Shown piece after piece: positions 53,941 through 64,000 of a stretch of DNA of 64,000 nucleotides. Position 1 is the stretch's first letter. Each line of letters begins with the position of its first letter. Source of the stretch: Isochrysis galbana (lineage: Eukaryota; Haptophyta; Isochrysidales; Isochrysidaceae); contig CM030935.1 in the NCBI GenBank assembly GCA_018136815.1, forward strand, positions 3,732,299 through 3,796,298, in the 5' to 3' direction. Below the pieces are notes generated by a model that did not search any database, was not told the origin of the DNA, and saw nothing but the letters and a program-made list of their open reading frames with translations. A program made the position numbers and the translations under genes.

Positions 53941-54330
<390 letters not shown>

Positions 54331-54703
54331 CTTCTATGAATACAGGCTTCTTCCCTCTTCTCGTAGCAGCTTCTCTCTGCTCTTCACTCCCGCGCGCACG
54401 CAGACGCCCTGAAATTATACATTGAATACTCTCTTTATCCCGTCCTATCTGACGACTTCACCTCGGACTTCCCTCTTCTCTTGCTCTCCCCCCGCGCTCT
54501 CGCGCGCTCTCTTGCCCTCTCTCCCCCTCGCCCTGGCCCCTCCTCCCTCGCAGCCTTTCCCTCCCTCCCGATCTCTTCCCCCCGCCCTCGCCCGCCGTCC
54601 GCGCCGCGCCTCGCCTCCTCTCTCTCCTCTCCACTTCTCTCTCTCTCTTCCCCCCCCCCCTCCCCCCCCCCTTCCCCCTCCCCTCTCTGTGCTCTCTCTC
54701 TCG

Positions 54704-55842
54704 ATGCCTTCCTCGCCCTCCTCCTCCTCTGCACTCGCCTCCTCCTCGTCGGAGGCGGCGGCGAAGGGGCTGCTTGACTGGCAGGTGACTATGATTTCCG
54801 GATCAATCTCCGGCGCGCTCGCCACCCTCGCGCGTCAGCCCATCCAGCGGCTCAAGTGGATCAGGCAAGTTGGGCCAGTCGAGCCAGTTCCGTATGCTGT
54901 TGTCCTCCAGCGCACGCTCGCAGAGGGAGGCGTGCTCGCGCTGTTCCGCGGCTCGACCGCCGGAATCTTCCGTAACATACCTCATTCGAGCATTGTCTAC
55001 ACAATGTGCGCCACTGCACAAGACGCCGCTAAAGGCCCGTGGCAAGCATCCTGAGATCTTGGGAGGGAGGGGGGTACAGGCAGCGTTCCTTGTGAGGGAT
55101 GTACATTCTCGATTGCATTGGGATCGGGATGGTTGGGGACGGCATTTCCACACGCGAACATGTCACCTGCCAAGTCTGACTTTGCTTCCATGCCCGCGAC
55201 CTCTCCCTCAGATTCCCCATGTGGGAGCACAATGTGAAGAGGGTTGTCGAGGGTGACCGGCACGGCAAGAGCTCATTCACCACACGCTTCTTTGCCGGCT
55301 TCGCGACCGGCTTCTGTGCGACTGTAGTCACTCATCCGCTCGATACGCTGCGCGTAAGAATCTCCGTCACCCATGGCGACGCAACATTGGGCGATGTACT
55401 TGCCGGTGTGAACCAAAAGGGAGGCGTGCGCGCTCTGTACCATGGCTTTGCCGCCACCATTGTTGGAGCAGGTCCACGGCTTGCTCTCGGTTTTGGTGTC
55501 TTTGAGACTCTCAAGGCAGATATGCAGAAGACCGAGGTGTATCAAAAGTATCCTACGCTGTGCAAGGCAGTGTTCGGCTACCTTGCGGGCATGGCGGGAG
55601 AGCTTCTAATTTATCCGCTCGACACGGTGCGTAGGCGGCAGCAGGCGTATGGCGACAAGACGCCCCTTGCCCGGCGCAGCGTTATTGGAGCTCTGGCCAT
55701 GTTGGCGCGAGAGGAAGGGATCCGCGGAATGTACAAGGGGCTGGCGCTCAACCTCATCAAGAATCCGATCGCCACTGGCGTGTCCCTCACGGTCAACGAC
55801 ACTGTGAAGGACCTCCTCAAGCCATACCGACGAACAGCTTGA
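54704..55842 (+). CDS. Mitochondrial carrier family (SLC25) protein, two exons
   Basis: Exon 1 is 54,704-55,005 and exon 2 is 55,212-55,842, joined in phase 2 across a 206-nt intron (ACAAT|GTGCGC to CCCTCAG|ATTCCC), giving 310 residues. The three-repeat fold is evident. Repeat 1 has ARQPIQRLKWIRQ in place of the canonical PxDxxK/R. Repeat 2 has THPLDTLRVRISV and repeat 3 has IYPLDTVRRRQQA. The joined segment SSIVYTIFPMWEHNVKRVVE bridges helix 2 and the next repeat, supporting the splice. The family exchanges metabolites or nucleotides across the inner mitochondrial membrane. The RRRQ signature in repeat 3 resembles nucleotide/CoA carriers, but the substrate is not certain. The atypical first repeat (PIQ for PxD) is notable. 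The Ser-rich start may be a short presequence. The leader is an extreme CT-rich region. Confidence 0.85.
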
Positions 55843-56880
55843 GCCATATGCGTCGTGGAGGTTGAATTGGCGACCCTTATCACTTCCAAGCATTTGTGTG
55901 CACGAATATCTTCCCTCGCAGACTTTGTCGGTGTGCATCACGTATGAGAAACTGTGACACGACGGCGTGTGCACATTTTGTAATGGCGGGCTCTCATGGC
56001 AACCGCGCGCTTCAGATGCCATCCTCTGCGACAGCATGGCACATGGCGGCTGCAAACTAGCGCACACGTCGGGAGATGGCTGCAAACTGGCGACAGCATG
56101 GATAGAAGAGAGCGGTTACCTACGGTCAGGAGGTGGTTTTTGAGTCAGCGCCACCTACTGTCCATCGCACTTAGCTTGCACGCTTGGCGGCTCGCAGGGA
56201 TGAATTGGAGAAGGTCAATCGCCATGATGGCTGCTGATCTGATCTTGTCCAAAATGTTAGGCCGCAACGTCTTTTCGACATTCATTCGTCTTCGCTCCAT
56301 ATTTGCTGTATTGATGGGACAAGTGGTGTTGCTGCCACATTGTGCACACACATGCCAAGTGCTTCAGCTGCGCGCTTCAGCTGCGCGTTCCAGCTTCGTC
56401 ACAATCTCCGTTGACTTCAACCGGCAACGCTCATTGCGGTGCGCATCACTCGACTATTACTAGCTTTGGCGGAGAGTGAGCGGAGCTAGGCATTTTCTCG
56501 TTTTCGCTCTCTATCGTAGGTTGTTATCGCTTCATGCATTCTTGAATGTAGCGGATGTTGTATACGTGCTGCGTTGTTCGTGCGCACCTTTTGTGTGGCT
56601 GTGCGGGTGCCACTATGGTGCATGTGTACGTGCACACCTCGGCTTAGCTCTTATGCATATACGCGCAACTAATGCACTACATGCGCTATGCTAGCACCTT
56701 AGGTAGGGGCCTTACCACTTGCGCTTACGCCATCGGGCGGGTGAATATAATTACAAAGTGAGAATATGTACCCCTACGTGCCGCTGCTCCTATAGGGTAA
56801 ATAATGTAGCGAAGTTTTTTTTACTTTTTACCATAGTTTTGGGCGCCGAAGGCACACCTGTAGTTCTATGCCCGCCCTCT
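55843..56880. other. Gap, no gene recognised
   Basis: Probable 3' end of the carrier gene, then unassigned sequence with lower GC at 56,730-56,850. Confidence 0.4.
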
Positions 56881-56885
56881 GAAAG

Positions 56886-57000
56886 TTGCTGCTGGCACGC
56901 GCTGCTGCTTGGCTGCTTGGCTGCTTGTGGCTGCTGCTTGGCTGCTTGTGGCTGCTGCTCTGCTGCTTGTGGCTACTACTGCTTGTGGCTGCTTGCTGCG
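56886..57000 (+). repeat. GGCTGCTTGTGGCTGCTGCTT minisatellite
   Basis: About eight imperfect units built from TGGCTGCTTG and TGCTGCTTG just upstream of the ChaC-like start. Confidence 0.85.
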
Positions 57001-57100
57001 GGTCCCGTCCGCCCGAGGAAGGAGGGAGGGGTGCGACGGGGGCAGGGGCGAAGCGGTTGGGAAGGGCAAGGCAGGGGCGCTCGTGGCAGAGCGTTGGCCG

Positions 57101-57796
57101 ATGTCATCCACGTGGAATGCCAAGTTGGGCGTGTGGGCGGGCGAGCGCGCCGCCTCAGGCGTCGCGCTGCCCTCACCGCTCTGGATCTTCGGATACGGTA
57201 GCCTCTGCTGGAAGAATGACGAGATACGCCATAGCGAGCGCTTCGTCGGCCGTGCGCACGGCTGGAGACGCGTCTTTGCCCAGCGCTCGATGGACCACAG
57301 GGGCACTCCGGCGCAGCCCGGGCTTGTTGCCACGATGATCACCGAAGAGCAGCACACCCAGATCGTGCGGGGGACGCTAGGCGAGGGGAATGGGTGCGCA
57401 GCACATGAGGAGGGCGTCTGCGGGGTGTGCTACCGCATCTCCGATGAGCACGCTGCAGAGGTGCTGGATGCGCTTGACTTTCGGGAGAAAGGAGGGTATA
57501 CGCGTGAGCTTGTAGATGTCACGCCCTCAGACAAGAGCCGTGCACCTGTCCGCGCGTTGCTCTACACTGCCACGCCGGACAACCCCAACTTCAACCCGTC
57601 GGCGGTCACGGACCTTTCCTCCTCGGCTTTCACCATCGCGCACACAGAGGGCCCGTCTGGGCCGAATGTTGACTACCTCTTCGCACTTGCAAACTTCCTT
57701 GAGGAGCAGGGGGAGCGCGATCTTCATGTGGAGCAACTGACGAAGGCTGTAAAGCGAATCTTAGTTTCTACTCGGGAAGTTGGCCAAGAGTCATAA
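57101..57796 (+). CDS. ChaC-like glutathione-specific gamma-glutamylcyclotransferase
   Basis: A 231-residue ORF from the ATG at 57,101. PLWIFGYGSLCWKNDE contains the YGSL substrate-binding loop of ChaC proteins. FREKGGY carries the catalytic Glu in the family context. GVCYRI and the downstream VRALLYTA, NVDYLFALANFLEEQG and HVEQL segments follow the family order. The enzyme cleaves glutathione to 5-oxoproline and cysteinyl-glycine in the cytosol. The length is normal for ChaC1/2 types. The open frame extends upstream through a minisatellite to 56,909, but MSSTWNAK is the first plausible start. No introns. Confidence 0.88.
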   Translation: MSSTWNAKLGVWAGERAASGVALPSPLWIFGYGSLCWKNDEIRHSERFVGRAHGWRRVFAQRSMDHRGTPAQPGLVATMITEEQHTQIVRGTLGEGNGCAAHEEGVCGVCYRISDEHAAEVLDALDFREKGGYTRELVDVTPSDKSRAPVRALLYTATPDNPNFNPSAVTDLSSSAFTIAHTEGPSGPNVDYLFALANFLEEQGERDLHVEQLTKAVKRILVSTREVGQES

Positions 57797-58070
57797 TACA
57801 GATGCGCCGCATGGTCCAGTCTACCTATTCAGATGTTTTGCATTTCCCCGTGAGCAGCGGCATCACATGCGCCCAGCATTGCAATCACCCATGGGCTCGA
57901 TTCACACATCCATCGTCGCGAGGTACCATCAAGCAACTATTGCGTCTGCGTGAGGCTTGGGCCGATTCTTAAGAAGCATATGGAGCATTGAATTAATGCA
58001 TGTGTGCAGCCCTCCGAAGGACCACTGAGCTGTTTGTAAATGCCTCCAGTTGTGCGCCCTTGATGTGTTA
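57797..58070. other. 3' flank of the ChaC-like gene
   Basis: No further gene seen before the MITE. Confidence 0.4.
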
Positions 58071-58433
58071 CCCCCTCCACAAGACAAGATTTCTTGCGTA
58101 AATTTTACGGCCAACTTTTCAACATAAGAGGTGGCTCTTTCCGACCCGCCACAAGACAACTCTCGTTCTTACGAAAATTTTACGAGGAGAGCTATCTCGA
58201 GGGAGTGGCCTTCCGGTGCCTCTCTTCTCTTCTCCTCGCTTCCCTCTCGTAGAGGAAGAGAGTGCGGCCGGCAGCGATGGGCCACCACAAGGGCACCAAA
58301 ACAGCGAAAACATCAATGGACCAACGCGAAGAAGACGATATGTGCTGGCAAAGAGTTTTAAGCAGATTTCTTCGTATGACGAGAAAAGGGCGGCCGTGAC
58401 TTTTACGCAAGACATCTTTTCTTGTGGAGGAGG
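58071..58433. mobile_element. PIF/Harbinger-like MITE
   Basis: Ends align as inverted repeats of ~42 bp with few mismatches: CCCCCTCCACAAGACAAGAT on the left, reverse complement CCTCCTCCACAAGAAAAGAT on the right, both continuing to ACGGCC. It is flanked on each side by TTA (58,068-58,070 and 58,434-58,436). A third copy of the terminal motif (CCACAAGACAACTCTCGTTC) lies inside at 58,149. A 3-bp TTA/TAA duplication is typical of PIF/Harbinger. It is non-coding. Confidence 0.65.
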
Positions 58434-59260
58434 TTAATTAGTTAATTAAGCACACCTCGACTCATCGTGGCTTGGTGCGGCTTGGGCTTGACCTCGACTC
58501 CGTCCCCACTCATTGGGTGGTTGCAGGCATCCTCTCGTACTTCTCTCGCGTTTGTCCGGCGATGATTGGCCTAATATGTGATGTTCTTTACTCTCCAATG
58601 TGCAATGTGTGTGTATCACAGGGTGTCTTGTGCCATTTGTGGTTCTATACCGTTAGTGTGCCTTGTGTGGCAGAGCCCCCTAGGTATCTTTTAATCATCT
58701 TGTCATGGCGTAGCGCGATGGCGGCGCGCCGGCGCCGCTCTCTCACCGCCGCCGGGGCTCGCGCTGCGGGCTCCCGGCGATATGGAGCTCCCACCCAGGT
58801 AGAGGGGCAGGGCAGGGCTTGCTGAGCCGACTCTCGCGGACCGCCGCGAGCTGCGCGCGCTCGCGCAGTCGCTTTGGGCTGCATGGCTGCATGGCGACGC
58901 ATGGTAGCAAGCCCTCCTCTCTCCCTCTCTCTCTCCCCCTCTGGGAGAGCTGGTCCCTCTGGGCCCCTTGCTCGGGAGGGGATGGATCTCATTGATCCTT
59001 GCTTGTTTGCACCCCTTGCCCGCATTGCTTCGCCTCGCTCGCGCGCGCTCGCGCGAGCTGCGAGTTGACCCTGTTGATCGCTGCTCGATCCATTGCTGGG
59101 CGAGTGCCCCGTGTGCGTGGGTGCACAGTAGTACACAGCACCGGCAGTGTGGTGTTAACCCGCTGCTGGTACCAACACTTGCAGATTGAGGTGTTAACGC
59201 ATGTGCCACACCTAGCCAATGGAGGTGTTAACGCAAAGTGGGTCAACACCGGGTAAACGT
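58434..59260. other. Gap with GGTGTTAACGC repeats
   Basis: GTGTTAAC occurs at about 59,150, 59,190 and 59,226 within a poorly ordered repeat of ~36 bp. No gene recognised. Confidence 0.4.
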
Positions 59261-59264
59261 GAAC

Positions 59265-59475
59265 CCATACGCCCTGTGGGGGACACACCCGCCAGCAGCA
59301 GCAGACGCACCACACCCACGTTGTTGCTCGCCACCGCGCGCCGCAGCGGGTGCAGTTCGTGATCCCAATTCTCAAGAGGCATGTGCTGGAGCAGCTCCTC
59401 CGGCAGCGGCCACGCGCTACCCCGCGGCAAAGGCGCAGACAGCAGACTGTGGCACAACGACTTGTGGGCGCTCAT
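59265..59475 (-). pseudogene. Ankyrin-repeat protein fragment
   Basis: Minus translation reads LPEELLQHMPLENWDHELHP, then LRRAVASNNVGVVRLLLLAG. The first part resembles an F-box-like or helical cap (LPEELL) and the second is one clean ankyrin repeat. No further repeats are found in the neighbouring frames, so it is a single exon of an unassembled gene or a remnant. Confidence 0.4.
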
Positions 59476-61373
59476 GACGCACAGCCACAGAGCGGCGCGG
59501 ACGGGCGCGGAAGCGCACGGGGGTCAAACACCTTAGTAATTATAATATGTATGTATGCGGGGGTATAATTTCTCCCTAATTCGGGTGGTGCACCGGAACT
59601 TTTGATGGCCCGCACCTTTAGGAGCGCCTCGCCGCCCCACCGCGCCCTTCGTCCTTCGTTCGCCGTTCGTGCCCGTCCAAAACTCAAACGGAGTTGCCCG
59701 ATACCATCCAGAATTTCATTCACCCGACTCCCGGCGGGGAGGAGGGCCAAAGCGCCGCGCTAGCCGCCGGTGCTGCTCGCGACGGAGTGGCTCAGAGCCC
59801 TCCGGCCACGCTCGACTCGACAAAGCGGGCCTGGGAGTGCGGCTCGCGACCCGCGCCCACTGGGGCGTCTGGATGGTTGTGTTGATTACCCTGCTCATGC
59901 CAGAAGGCAGGAGCATGGGGTTGACCGACAGCCCCCCCGGAGGGGAATTGGTGCCTGAGAGGGGGGGCGCAAGGCGCCCCCCCATGATGGCCCCAGGCTG
60001 AACTAAGTATAAACTTAAAACTTAGTACTTGTACTTAGTTGCGAGGGCGGGTACGTACGAGCGACGCGCGCGCAGAAGTGGATGGGGAGGTGGTACCAAT
60101 TTGGAGGCAGACGACCTAACGACCCCAACCGCCCGGGTAGCACAACGCACAACGGGAGATGCCGCAAGGTAGGAAGGAGGAGGGAGCGAGGATGGAGGCG
60201 GGCGTGGCGCGTGCGCGTGGCTGCGTATTTACCAGTAAGTAGTCTACCAACCTAGCTAGGGCCACGCGCGAGGCGAGATTATCAAGATCAAGAGGGTTTT
60301 TTTGTGTGGCTGGGACGCCGTTATGGGCGCAGCCGCTCCAGGATTCCGGGGGCGAGCAGCACATATCAATATCCACATATCAATTCCATCCGGTGCCAGG
60401 AGAACCTGAGCATGCGCGGCTGAGCGGTGATGTTGGAGCGAGATTCGTCACCGCCCAAATCAAGGTGCAAGCTCACCCTCCCCGGACCAAGGATAGACGC
60501 CACTCAAGGCCACCAAAGCGCAAGAAGGGAAGCAAAATTGTCCCAACTCAACGCCGCCGGAAACTACACACAACGTACACTGTCACCAGGGCTTCTCACA
60601 TATGTGTTCAATATACATGCACCTTCAAGAATTTTTTATGTGTTCAATGCATGATGGTAGCATATGCATATGACCAAGCGTCCAGATACTGTGCCACCGC
60701 CAGGGCACTGTTTGCGCTCTTCCTACCCAGACTCCTGTCCTCCCGTACCGGGGGCTCTCGTGGAAGGCGGTGGGCATCAACGCGCGCTCACACTGCGCAC
60801 GTGTGCGTGGTGCGCATGCGCAGCACTGCACCATCCACCCGCCACCTCATCTCTAGAACCGATGGGGCAGCGGCGGAATCGGCCGCAAACTTAGACATCT
60901 TCATATACTTGAATCACTGGTCGTGATCGCTTTGTGCTAGGACACTGGCCAACGGTGCCGGCGCACTCCATCCTCTTCATCCCCTGTTCCCTTCCCTTCC
61001 CATGCTTTCGCCCGAGCGGGCACATATCGTTTCTCCATGCCACATAAAGTGCGCATCGTCGTCACCGTCACGACGGATCGTCACGTGGTCGATGCCAGCG
61101 ACGCCGGCTGCACGTGCTGCAGCTTGGAGCTGCGAGAACTGTCACTGATCTAATCCCGAGGCTCAGTAAGATACAACGCATGATTGGGGTGCCCAGCCCG
61201 GCGACGACTAATCTGGTGCGTCCAGCCCTTCGCAGCGTTGGTAGCTCACACGTTACCGACGCTCGCTGTTCCATCCTGAACTAGACAGGTGGTGTTCCCA
61301 AAGCCGAACTGGTGTGGACCGCGCGGGTTGGGGTCGAGAGCATCTCGCAAGCGCTCCGCCAGCACTAGTGGCC
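59476..61373. other. Long gap, dispersed repeats only
   Basis: Contains the 59,823-59,863 copy of the 24.06-kb repeat. It also has a G/C-run with an AACTAAGTATAAACTTA half-palindrome at 60,001, and CCACGCGCGAGGCGAGA (60,262) shared with 31.59 kb. A 206-codon ORF at 60,306 has no recognisable features. Confidence 0.45.
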
Positions 61374-61946
61374 TCATGCCTTGCCGTTGATCTGCGCACT
61401 GTGGCTGACGCCGTCAGCGTCCGTGTCGGCTGCAGGCGCCGAATCCGCCAGCTTCCCCGCTTTGCGCTGCGCACGCCCCCGTCTGCCCGTCACCTCACTC
61501 CACTCCACAGTCTCCTGGAGTGCCCTGGCAGTGTCCACCGTCTCGGCGTCCGCGATGGCGCGCGCGCTCGGCTTGAGGCCAATGTCGGCCGAACTCGACT
61601 CATACGTGTTGTTATGCGCGTTGGTGGCGCCGTTGCGGTTGGGCGCTGGAGATGAGGAAGCGTCGGGCGAGTGAGCCTTCGAGTTGCGTGTGCGGGTGGG
61701 TGTGAGCGCCTGCAGCTTCGGCTTGGCCTTCAGCGTGCTGCGCTTCGGGCGCGAGGGCGCGATGTGCAGGTCGGTAGGTTCCTCGCCGCCCAGCCAGCAG
61801 ACGATCCAAGCGGTGATGCGCGGACCATAGCGTGTGAGTGCGAGCACGAGCACACCGATGAGCAGCGGGCCCAGTAGTAGCTCAACCCCCAGGTCGAGCT
61901 CGCTCTCGCCGCGAGGCTGAGCACGGTGCCGTCGAGAGGAGGCCAT
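61374..61946 (-). CDS. Small single-pass membrane protein with a basic Ser/Thr-rich tail
   Basis: From the ATG at 61,946 (MASSRRHRAQPRGESELDLG) the ORF codes for 190 residues. A hydrophobic segment at residues ~21-45 (VELLLGPLLIGVLVLAL, then ITAWIVCWL) is followed by a hydrophilic, Ser/Thr/Arg/Ala-rich tail of about 140 residues. An upstream in-frame extension to 62,198 is Arg/Glu-rich and comes from a CT/GA tract, so it was not used. No family is recognised. It could be a tail-anchored or type III protein of the endomembrane system. Confidence 0.5.
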   Translation of the reverse strand: MASSRRHRAQPRGESELDLGVELLLGPLLIGVLVLALTRYGPRITAWIVCWLGGEEPTDLHIAPSRPKRSTLKAKPKLQALTPTRTRNSKAHSPDASSSPAPNRNGATNAHNNTYESSSADIGLKPSARAIADAETVDTARALQETVEWSEVTGRRGRAQRKAGKLADSAPAADTDADGVSHSAQINGKA

Positions 61947-62279
61947 GCGCGTGTAGCCTGAGGCGCCACTCTCCCTCCCTCCCTCCCTCCCTCTCTCTCT
62001 CTTTCCTCTCGCGGTCTCACCCTCTCTCTTTCTCTCGCTGCCCTCTCCCGCGCGTGCGCTCTCTCTCTCTGTCAACCTTCTCCTCTCTGAGCTAGCCGAA
62101 AGGGAGGAGGGAGCTAGAGCCGAGCGAGACGGGGGGCGGCGAGGGAGAGCGAGAGCCCCAGAGAACGAGGTGGCACCGAGACGTGCAGAGTCCACCATTT
62201 ATTATATGTGCAAGGAGAGAAGAGAGAAGAGAACTCCAGTGGTGAGAGAGGAGGTGGAGGGGGTGGGAGAAGGTCAGTG

Positions 62280-62490
62280 TCCGTCTCTCTCTCTCCCTCT
62301 CCCTCTCCCTCTCCCTCTCCCTCTCTCCCTCTCCCTCTCCCTCTCTCCCTCTCCCTCTCTCCCTCTCCCTCTCCCTCTCTCCCTCTCCCTCTCTCCCTCT
62401 CTCTCCCTCTCTCCCTCTCCCTCTCTCCCTCTCTCCCTCTCCCTCTCTCCCTCTCCCTCTCTCCCTCTCTCTCCCTCTCCCTCTCTCTGC
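62280..62490 (+). repeat. (CTCTCC)n microsatellite
   Basis: More than 200 bp of CTCTCC/CTCTCTCC units upstream of the minus-strand gene at 61,946. It produces long Ser/Pro/Leu or Arg/Glu ORFs in several frames, all spurious. Confidence 0.97.
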
Positions 62491-62582
62491 TCATGCTGCT
62501 GCACGCGCACAGCGGTGACGCGCGCGAGGAAGGAGAAAGGAGAGTTTTCTTGTTGGCGCCGCTCCCCGAGGGATGATGAGGT

Positions 62583-62664
62583 GGGGGGGGGGGGGGGGGG
62601 GGGGGGGCACGAGGAGGCGAGAGGCGAGATGCCGATCCCCCCCCCCCCCCCCCCCCCCCCCCCC
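62583..62664. repeat. G25 and C28 homopolymers 29 nt apart
   Basis: 25 G at 62,583-62,607 and 28 C at 62,637-62,664 form a perfect inverted repeat with a 29-nt loop. Lengths may be distorted by sequencing. Confidence 0.9.
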
Positions 62665-63541
62665 GGGAGAGGGAGGGAGGGAGAGAGAGACCGAGGAGGC
62701 TCCTCGCGCCGCGCCACATCTCTACAGTAAAGGAGACATTCTGAAACCCCGCAGAGAGCGGGAAACCTGCGCGAGCCCGCACAACGTGAACGCTGCAACC
62801 TTCTCTCTCTCCCACAGAGGGACAACATGGGCGTGGAAAGTTCTGTGCCTTCACTTCCGCTTCACAACTTCTCCACGACGTTCGACACGTGTGGAAGCGG
62901 GCGCGGCCATCGTCAAAAAATAAATCCGGATATAATTTGCGGACAGAGGTAACATCTGAATACCTGGCTTTTCAGGACAGGTCCTTAAATAATTTAAGGA
63001 CAGACTTTATTGGTAGTGGCGTTCCGCACTATCTCCACCAGGCGCCCATAGCCATAGCCATAGATAGCCCAATTCCAAATCGCACGACACAGATTATTTT
63101 TAACCAAATTTCAAAATCTACTCTCGAACTATCGACGTGTTTGTCCTTACAACACACAAAATCTTTAAAAACTTCTTGGGGTGCTTCCGTGGTTCCTCTC
63201 TCGCTCTTAGACCAAATTTCCATCGAGTGTATAATAAAACAGTCAGTGTGTGAGGCGAGTGTTCGGCCGATGCTCTTTGCTTCAAGACCCACTGTAACCT
63301 CGTCTTTCACAGTCACACATATGAAACTAGATTGGATACCAGAAGACTTCGCAAGGTCCTCTCGAGCGCGCGCGTTCCGTCTCTCTCCCGCGCCTTTCAG
63401 TGCAACCCCCTCCCCCCCGCGCGCCGCCCCCCTTCTTCCCCTCCCCCCCCCCCCCCCCGCCGCCCCCCGCCGCCCCCCCCCCCTCCCCCTCCCTCACCCC
63501 CGCGCGCGCGGAGAGAGAGAGAGACGGAGAGAGAGAGAAGG
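62665..63541. other. Gap upstream of the right-edge gene
   Basis: Lower GC at 62,920-63,300, then a C-rich and GA-rich run to 63,541. No gene recognised; an ORF of 218 codons across it has no features. Confidence 0.4.
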
Positions 63542-64000
63542 ATGATGATGATGACGCCCCCCCCGCGCGCCGGCGGCCTCGCCGACTCTCTCGGCGCGCT
63601 GCACCGGCTACAGCGGCTGCGCGCGCTTCTCGGGAGCGAGGGGCTTGATGCGCTTTGTCTCATCGGCGGTGTAGACGGCCGCCCTGCCGCAGGATCGGGC
63701 AGGATCGCCCAGGGAGGCCTCTCTTCCTCAGCACTCGCAGGAGAAGCCCTCGGCTGGCTGCTTGGAGCTCTCTCTGGCCGCTCTCTCGCGGGCGGTGCGA
63801 CGGCAGAGGTGTTCGAGGAGGTAGTACTCGTTCTCACTCCAACCCACGTCCGACTCTACCTCCCGCGCGACGCCTGGATTGCGCTGGGTCCAAGACTCGC
63901 CATGTGGGACAACCTGCAGCTCTGGCTGCCGCCCACCGGCGCACAAGACGACTTCGAGCTGCTCGAGGAGCACAAGGCTCGCTCATTCGTGCAGATGCTC
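63542..64000 (+). CDS. DNAAF9 (C20orf194)-like protein, N-terminus only
   Basis: An open frame of 153 codons runs off the right edge. It begins with four ATG codons (MMMMTPPPRAGG). LHRLQRLRALLGSEGLDALC, then LIGGVDGR, ALGWLLGALSG, EVVLVLTPTHVRLYLPRDAW, MWDNLQLWLP and EHKARSFVQML follow the order I recall for the N-terminus of DNAAF9. That protein is linked to axonemal dynein assembly and to ARL3. If right, the organism builds motile cilia or flagella. The identification is from memory of the family pattern and only the first exon is visible. Confidence 0.5.
   Translation, partial: MMMMTPPPRAGGLADSLGALHRLQRLRALLGSEGLDALCLIGGVDGRPAAGSGRIAQGGLSSSALAGEALGWLLGALSGRSLAGGATAEVFEEVVLVLTPTHVRLYLPRDAWIALGPRLAMWDNLQLWLPPTGAQDDFELLEEHKARSFVQML

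Noticed and set aside
58075..58432. Possible long-hairpin RNA gene
   Set aside because: The inverted ends, TTA flanks and internal terminal motif are better explained as a MITE.
60306..60926. 206-codon plus-strand ORF
   Set aside because: Mixed low-information sequence with changing character along its length and no family resemblance.
62114..62854. 246-codon minus-strand ORF
   Set aside because: Made of CTCTCC and G/C homopolymer sequence; it has no domain and overlaps equivalent ORFs in other frames.

Overview
This window is nuclear DNA from a GC-rich eukaryote, most likely a single-celled flagellated alga or similar protist. The reasons are protein genes interrupted by short GT-AG introns (54 to 258 nt, one probable GC-AG), non-LTR retrotransposon copies, MITE-like elements, minisatellites, long G/C homopolymers and CT/CA microsatellites. 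The first exon at the right edge resembles a cilium-associated dynein assembly factor, and a gametolysin-type peptidase fragment is present; both fit a motile protist. A haptophyte-like alga is my best guess from composition and gene content, but nothing here proves the lineage. All exon joins were made by eye from splice consensus and reading-frame continuity; there is no transcript evidence.

Layout. 1-2.1 kb: reversed retroelement fragments. 2.2-10.0 kb: a ViaA-like von Willebrand A protein (minus) diverging from a giant low-complexity protein with fourteen 90-bp repeats (plus). 10.4-12.4 kb: a LINE copy (minus) that has lost its reverse transcriptase. 13.4-15.9 kb: a small Cys-rich membrane protein (minus), a hAT-like MITE, and a multi-pass membrane protein joined to EF-hands (plus). 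16-18.8 kb: nothing recognised. 19.4-20.4 kb: RNA polymerase I subunit RPA43 (minus, three exons). 20.5-24.8 kb: minisatellites, a ~172-bp tandem repeat family, LINE tails and an M11 peptidase fragment. 25.8-30.8 kb: a ten-exon gene for an adenylation domain, a carrier domain and a membrane acyltransferase-like region in one polypeptide. 31-35 kb: repeats, a frameshifted DUF3431-like fragment and two unrecognised ORFs. 35.8-39.7 kb: an internally deleted LINE flanked by a target-site duplication. 39.9-42.4 kb: the ~172-bp repeat family again and a two-exon VOC/glyoxalase-like protein (minus). 43.1-45.7 kb: a 363-bp inverted duplication whose right arm is the 5' end of a TMEM53/DUF829-like gene. 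46-53.3 kb: dispersed repeats, LINE fragments and an ankyrin-repeat protein (minus). 54-57.8 kb: a mitochondrial carrier and a ChaC-type gamma-glutamylcyclotransferase. 58-64 kb: a PIF/Harbinger-like MITE, an ankyrin fragment, a small one-TM protein and the truncated DNAAF9-like gene.

The genes are mostly independent units with no operon logic. Two shared themes stand out. Several gene starts lie just downstream of clusters of the palindrome GAGTACTC. The intergenic DNA is largely built from a few related mobile families that recur across the window. The most unusual gene is the adenylation-carrier-membrane acyltransferase fusion, a possible one-protein device for activating an acyl or amino-acyl group and passing it through or at a membrane.
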